64,000 bases of DNA from Kangiella marina. GTDB lineage: Bacteria; Pseudomonadota; Gammaproteobacteria; Enterobacterales; Kangiellaceae. The notes beneath the pieces were generated by a model. It did not search any database and had not been told where the DNA came from. It worked only from the letters and a program-made list of their open reading frames with translations. Each line of letters begins with the position of its first letter. Positions within the stretch are counted from its first letter, which is position 1. Both the position numbers and the translations under genes were made by a program. Of the stretch, positions 60,747 through 64,000 are shown piece by piece. The stretch lies in assembly GCF_039541235.1 (NCBI RefSeq), contig NZ_BAABFV010000001.1, positions 868,001 through 932,000 on the forward strand. Reading direction: 5' to 3'.

Positions 60747-62219
60747 ATGGCACAAATTTCACAACATTTTATTGAGCATATTGAAAAACAACTTCCTCAG
60801 CATATTAGCCTGGAGGAATTGTTAGCTGCTTGTCAGCGCCCCTTGCGCAAAAGTGTTCGTGCTAACCTCTTAAAAACCACCACCTCTGAACTGCGTGATC
60901 AGTTTGAGAAAGCAGGTTACTCTTTACTGCCGATACCCTGGTGTGATGAAGGTTTTTGGGTTGATGAGTCAACGCAACCTCTTCCAGACAATATCGGCAA
61001 CTGGCTACCTCACCTCCAAGGTCAATGTTACATACAAGAAGCCAGCTCAATGCTGCCGGTTAAAGCCTTGCTGCATGATCTTGAAGTCAATGACCATTCA
61101 AAATTCCTGGATATGGCTGCAGCACCCGGTTCCAAAACCACACAATTGGCCTCGTTAACTCACAACCAAGGGTTAATTGTGGCTAACGAATTATCGTCCA
61201 CTCGCTTGAAAGGCCTGTATTACAACATCCAAAGGTGCGGCCTTGAAAATACTGCACTCAGACATGCCGATGGACGTCAGTTTGGTCAACAAACACCGGA
61301 GTTTTTCGACGCCATTTTGCTAGACGCCCCTTGCGGTGGCGAAGGCACCGTTCGAAAAGATGAGCAAGCTTTGGCCAACTGGGATATTAACAACGTGCGC
61401 TCGATGTCGGAACTCCAAAAAGAGCTCATCGTCAGCGCCTTTAAAGCCCTCAAGCCAGGCGGACGTCTGGTGTACTCGACCTGTACTTTATCCAGAGAAG
61501 AAAATCAGGACGTGTGCAAACACCTCTTAATGACTTACCCAGAGCAAGTTACCGTCAAGCCGCTCAACACTTTGTTTACAAACGCTGATCAAGCGATTAC
61601 TGAAGAAGGTTACTTACAAGTCTACCCTAGCATTTTTGATTGCGAAGGCTTCTTTGTTGCGTCATTTGAAAAGCTCGGTAAGTCTGTTGAAAAAGAACCA
61701 GCAGAACCGGCTTCTAAATTTACACATCTGACCAAGCCATCCGCTAAACAGTTGGAAATGATAGTCCCATACTTCAATATTTTTGGTTGGGACTTAGCGC
61801 CGCTGCAAGATGAGTTATGGGTTAAAAAAGGCAAAGCAAACACGCAAGAGATATGGCTGATAGGAAAAGAAATTCCAGCGCTTAATCAACGCTTAAAGCT
61901 TAACCGTTTCGGCGTGAAGTTATTAGAATTAAACAAACACGGACCTAAAATCCAGCATCAAGCCATAACCACTTTAGGCCACCACTTCACTCAACAGATC
62001 GTTGAGTTAACGGCTCAACAAGCGAGCGAGTATTACCAAGGGAAAGATATTTTTCTACCTGCCCCCGAAGAACCACCGAAACACAAAGAAGTGATCGTAA
62101 CGTATCAGCAAAACCCTCTCGGCTTAGCCAAACATTTGGGTAATAAGCTCAAAAACAACTTACCTAGGGAACTGGTTAGAGATAAGGCCTTTTCAGAGTT
62201 GAGTGACCATGCTCGCTAG
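60747..62219 (+). CDS. rsmF: 16S rRNA (cytosine-1407-C5) methyltransferase
   Basis: This 490-residue enzyme methylates C1407 of 16S rRNA. The SAM motif is FLDMAAAPGSKTTQLAS, the two active-site cysteines are in LDAPCGGEG and YSTCTLSREENQ, as in RsmF/NSUN proteins. A C-terminal PUA-like region (about 335-490) fits the RsmF length (479 in E. coli). Its stop overlaps that of the converging gspB gene (CTAG, 62216-62219). Confidence 0.93.
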   Translation: MAQISQHFIEHIEKQLPQHISLEELLAACQRPLRKSVRANLLKTTTSELRDQFEKAGYSLLPIPWCDEGFWVDESTQPLPDNIGNWLPHLQGQCYIQEASSMLPVKALLHDLEVNDHSKFLDMAAAPGSKTTQLASLTHNQGLIVANELSSTRLKGLYYNIQRCGLENTALRHADGRQFGQQTPEFFDAILLDAPCGGEGTVRKDEQALANWDINNVRSMSELQKELIVSAFKALKPGGRLVYSTCTLSREENQDVCKHLLMTYPEQVTVKPLNTLFTNADQAITEEGYLQVYPSIFDCEGFFVASFEKLGKSVEKEPAEPASKFTHLTKPSAKQLEMIVPYFNIFGWDLAPLQDELWVKKGKANTQEIWLIGKEIPALNQRLKLNRFGVKLLELNKHGPKIQHQAITTLGHHFTQQIVELTAQQASEYYQGKDIFLPAPEEPPKHKEVIVTYQQNPLGLAKHLGNKLKNNLPRELVRDKAFSELSDHAR

Positions 62220-62932
62220 TTATCGACGTTAACGTCTTCTAAATTTGGTAACACAAACTCTTGCCCTTTATAAATCACCACCAGATCATTCTCTAAAATT
62301 TCTTTAATTTTAAAGTCCTTGCTGATGGTATCGCCTTCAGCGTAAGCACGTCCATTCAGCATCACAAAACGATCTTTCGGCTGCGTTGCATAAATGTGCG
62401 TGGTATAGATCAAAGATGGTAAATCTGCTTTCGTGATTTGCACCGAGCCAGAAGACTCGACTGGAGTCGCTGCTTGCTTTTCGTTACGGCGGGGAGGTCT
62501 TGTCATCGTCGAACGCTGAACTTTTTGCACCACAGGCTCTGCCACTTCTAACGGTTTGGAGATTATTTGCGGTGAACTATTGTTAACTGGAGTGTTGGCA
62601 CTCACTTTCGAGTTCGATTGTTGTTCAGTCTCCGTCGTCAACGCTGTTACACTTGGCGATTCTTGTGCCGAATGGTTAGCGTCAGTCGCTACGCTAGAAG
62701 GCGAACTTTGGGTCCATTGCTGTGAAATATGTGACGCAGAAGGATTCAGTAGCATAAAGACCAACACGCCAATGGTCAGCACCAAAATCATAACGACCAA
62801 CGGCCAAACCCATCGAGTTAAGCTTTTTTCTTCCTCAAACTCTTGATAAGCGTGCTCACTAGACAAATCAGGAACGTCACTTTTTTCATCACCGGATTTA
62901 TTCTTTTTGAGCGCATCGAGAATATAAGACAT
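62216..62932 (-). CDS. gspB: general secretion pathway protein GspB
   Basis: This 238-residue protein has a short cytoplasmic N-terminus (MSYILDALKKNK), one membrane helix (about 42-65), a long Ser/Thr/Gln-rich linker, and the C-terminal GspB domain (about 165-238, LPSLIYTTHIYATQPKDRFVMLNG). With GspA it inserts or anchors the secretin of the type II system. The start ATG at 62932 overlaps the gspA stop (TGATG) and has GGGGGAG before it; the frame also has a TTG one codon upstream. Confidence 0.92.
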   Translation of the reverse strand: MSYILDALKKNKSGDEKSDVPDLSSEHAYQEFEEEKSLTRWVWPLVVMILVLTIGVLVFMLLNPSASHISQQWTQSSPSSVATDANHSAQESPSVTALTTETEQQSNSKVSANTPVNNSSPQIISKPLEVAEPVVQKVQRSTMTRPPRRNEKQAATPVESSGSVQITKADLPSLIYTTHIYATQPKDRFVMLNGRAYAEGDTISKDFKIKEILENDLVVIYKGQEFVLPNLEDVNVDN

Positions 62933-64000
62933 CAACGCTCCCCCTGCTGCATATTTTTTACCTGTGATACAAGCTTCGGAATGTTGGTTACGACTTTATT
63001 ATTAATCATAATCACAGAATGCTTACCTAAAATGCCATCGGCAACTAAACCACTTTCAATTTGAAATAACATTAACCAGTCTTCAACTTCTTTCGAAAAA
63101 CGATCCGTTGGTGTTAAATTAATATTATCAATGTCGTAAATCGCATCCGTTAACCACCTCACAGCCGGTCCACTATCACCAACTTTGGTGTGCTCAACAA
63201 ATCCGTCCGGCATTTTCCAGAATAGATGGTATTCTCCTTGCCACAGCGGGTTTAAGTCCTTCTGCAACATTTTTACTTCGTTATCACCAAACTGCAGTAC
63301 CAAACGCTCACCCTCAATCGATTTCAGTGTTCCCCAAAATTCGCCGGACTCTTTGGTCGAAAACTTTAAATTCAGCGGTCGGTTAAGCTGCTTGATATAA
63401 CTCCAGTCTGCGACGCCACTGTCACAGCTCAGGTTGTAATTATAGGCTAACTCACATGGCTCTGGTGATTGGTACGGATAATAACTCACGCCCCAGATGG
63501 CGAATAAATTTCTGGCCGAAACTAAACCTTTACGATCCCAGCTTTGGTCGCCCCACAACTCTTGTGCCAGCTCATCGTTTGACTGAGGTTCACTGGTGGC
63601 TTGGATTGTCTCTTGTTGAGTATTTTGAGGTTGGTTGCTTTTCTCTTCTACAGGTTCTTGCTGCTTCGCAACCTCGCTTGGAGTATTTTGAGCCGATGCG
63701 TCAACAGTTTGCGCTTTAATAACTTGTGGGTATTGGGTAATCACGAGGTAGCCTAAGCTAAGCAATAAAGCTGTAGCTGCAATACCAAACCACCAGCGTT
63801 TAGGACGTCTAGGACTCTCTAACAGATGGCTATCCCCGAGCACTTCTGGAATTGCTCTTTTTACGATAGGCTCGGTTACGACATTTTTTTTCTCAACAAA
63901 TGTTCCTAAAAGTGCTCTATCAGAAATCACATTGATCAAACGCGGTATGCCGCCGCTGGCTTGATGAATGCGCTTTACCGCGGCAGGTTTAAAAAGCGGG
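62932..64000 (-). CDS. gspA: GspA/ExeA-type ATPase (C-terminal part, runs off right edge)
   Basis: The visible 356 codons are the C-terminal part of a GspA/ExeA protein. It begins inside the end of the AAA ATPase domain (KRIHQASGGIPRLINVISDRALLGTF), then has a membrane helix (WWFGIAATALLLSLGYLVI), a variable Gln/Glu-rich linker, and a periplasmic region that ends with a peptidoglycan-binding domain (GDSGPAVRWLTDAIYD to the C-terminus). ExeA with ExeB helps the type II secretin pass the peptidoglycan layer. The N-terminal ATPase core is outside the window. The stop overlaps the start of gspB. Confidence 0.92.
   Translation of the reverse strand, partial: PLFKPAAVKRIHQASGGIPRLINVISDRALLGTFVEKKNVVTEPIVKRAIPEVLGDSHLLESPRRPKRWWFGIAATALLLSLGYLVITQYPQVIKAQTVDASAQNTPSEVAKQQEPVEEKSNQPQNTQQETIQATSEPQSNDELAQELWGDQSWDRKGLVSARNLFAIWGVSYYPYQSPEPCELAYNYNLSCDSGVADWSYIKQLNRPLNLKFSTKESGEFWGTLKSIEGERLVLQFGDNEVKMLQKDLNPLWQGEYHLFWKMPDGFVEHTKVGDSGPAVRWLTDAIYDIDNINLTPTDRFSKEVEDWLMLFQIESGLVADGILGKHSVIMINNKVVTNIPKLVSQVKNMQQGER

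Overview
The window reads as a stretch of chromosome from a free-living Gram-negative gammaproteobacterium, probably marine or halotolerant. Support comes from gene order and content: ssb and a YajR-type transporter divergent from uvrA; glnE, a CYTH-CHAD protein and a YgiM-like SH3 protein as in the Escherichia coli glnE-ygiF-ygiM area; a bioB-F-H-C operon; EttA, NfuA, RsmF, Gdx and ExeAB-type proteins. GC is moderate, by eye mid-40s percent. A Kangiella-like organism fits the gene set, but that is inference from memory and not shown by any marker here. No rRNA, tRNA, prophage, transposase or CRISPR array was seen.

Layout. 1-1.75 kb: a Pho-regulated pair, the start of a pst permease gene divergent from a phosphate-selective porin with a textbook PhoB box. 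1.9-8.8 kb: an MscS channel, BI-1 protein, ssb, yajR and uvrA. 8.9-14.9 kb: a secreted ExeM/NucH nuclease, TerC, an acetyltransferase and a HEAT-cyclophilin fusion, with two kinds of paired palindromic repeat nearby. 15-20.9 kb: ettA, a PilZ protein lacking a normal start codon, a TrmB-like methyltransferase, MgtC, a potassium channel and radA. 21-25.7 kb: class II DAHP synthase with an unusual C-rich leader, small unknown proteins, a compact AT-rich restriction-modification candidate, a hydrolase and dgkA. 25.8-33.3 kb: biotin genes bioD and bioB-F-H-C with a likely BirA operator shared with comF. 33.4-39.5 kb: transporters (ZIP, Gdx, MATE, NhaC), ung, a structured leader before nhaC, and a His/Arg/Asp-rich secreted protein followed by a possible structured RNA. 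39.5-44.5 kb: two large secreted metallopeptidases. 44.6-64 kb: nfuA, aspartate kinase, a CHCC zinc-finger protein, glnE, LemA plus M48 protease, CYTH-CHAD protein, DUF47 regulator plus Pit, SH3 protein, putA, rsmF, and the 3' part of a gspA-gspB pair.

Together these genes cover phosphate acquisition (Pst, OprP-like porin, Pit/DUF47, possibly the secreted nuclease), biotin synthesis, DNA repair (UvrA, SSB, RadA, Ung), ion homeostasis and growth on protein and proline (metallopeptidases, PutA, secretion factors). The best candidates for something undescribed are the nuclease/methyltransferase island at 23.4-24.7 kb, the nested RNA structure upstream of nhaC, the C-rich aromatic leader upstream of the DAHP synthase, the structured region at 39.4 kb, the HEAT-cyclophilin fusion and the PilZ gene with an apparent ATA start.
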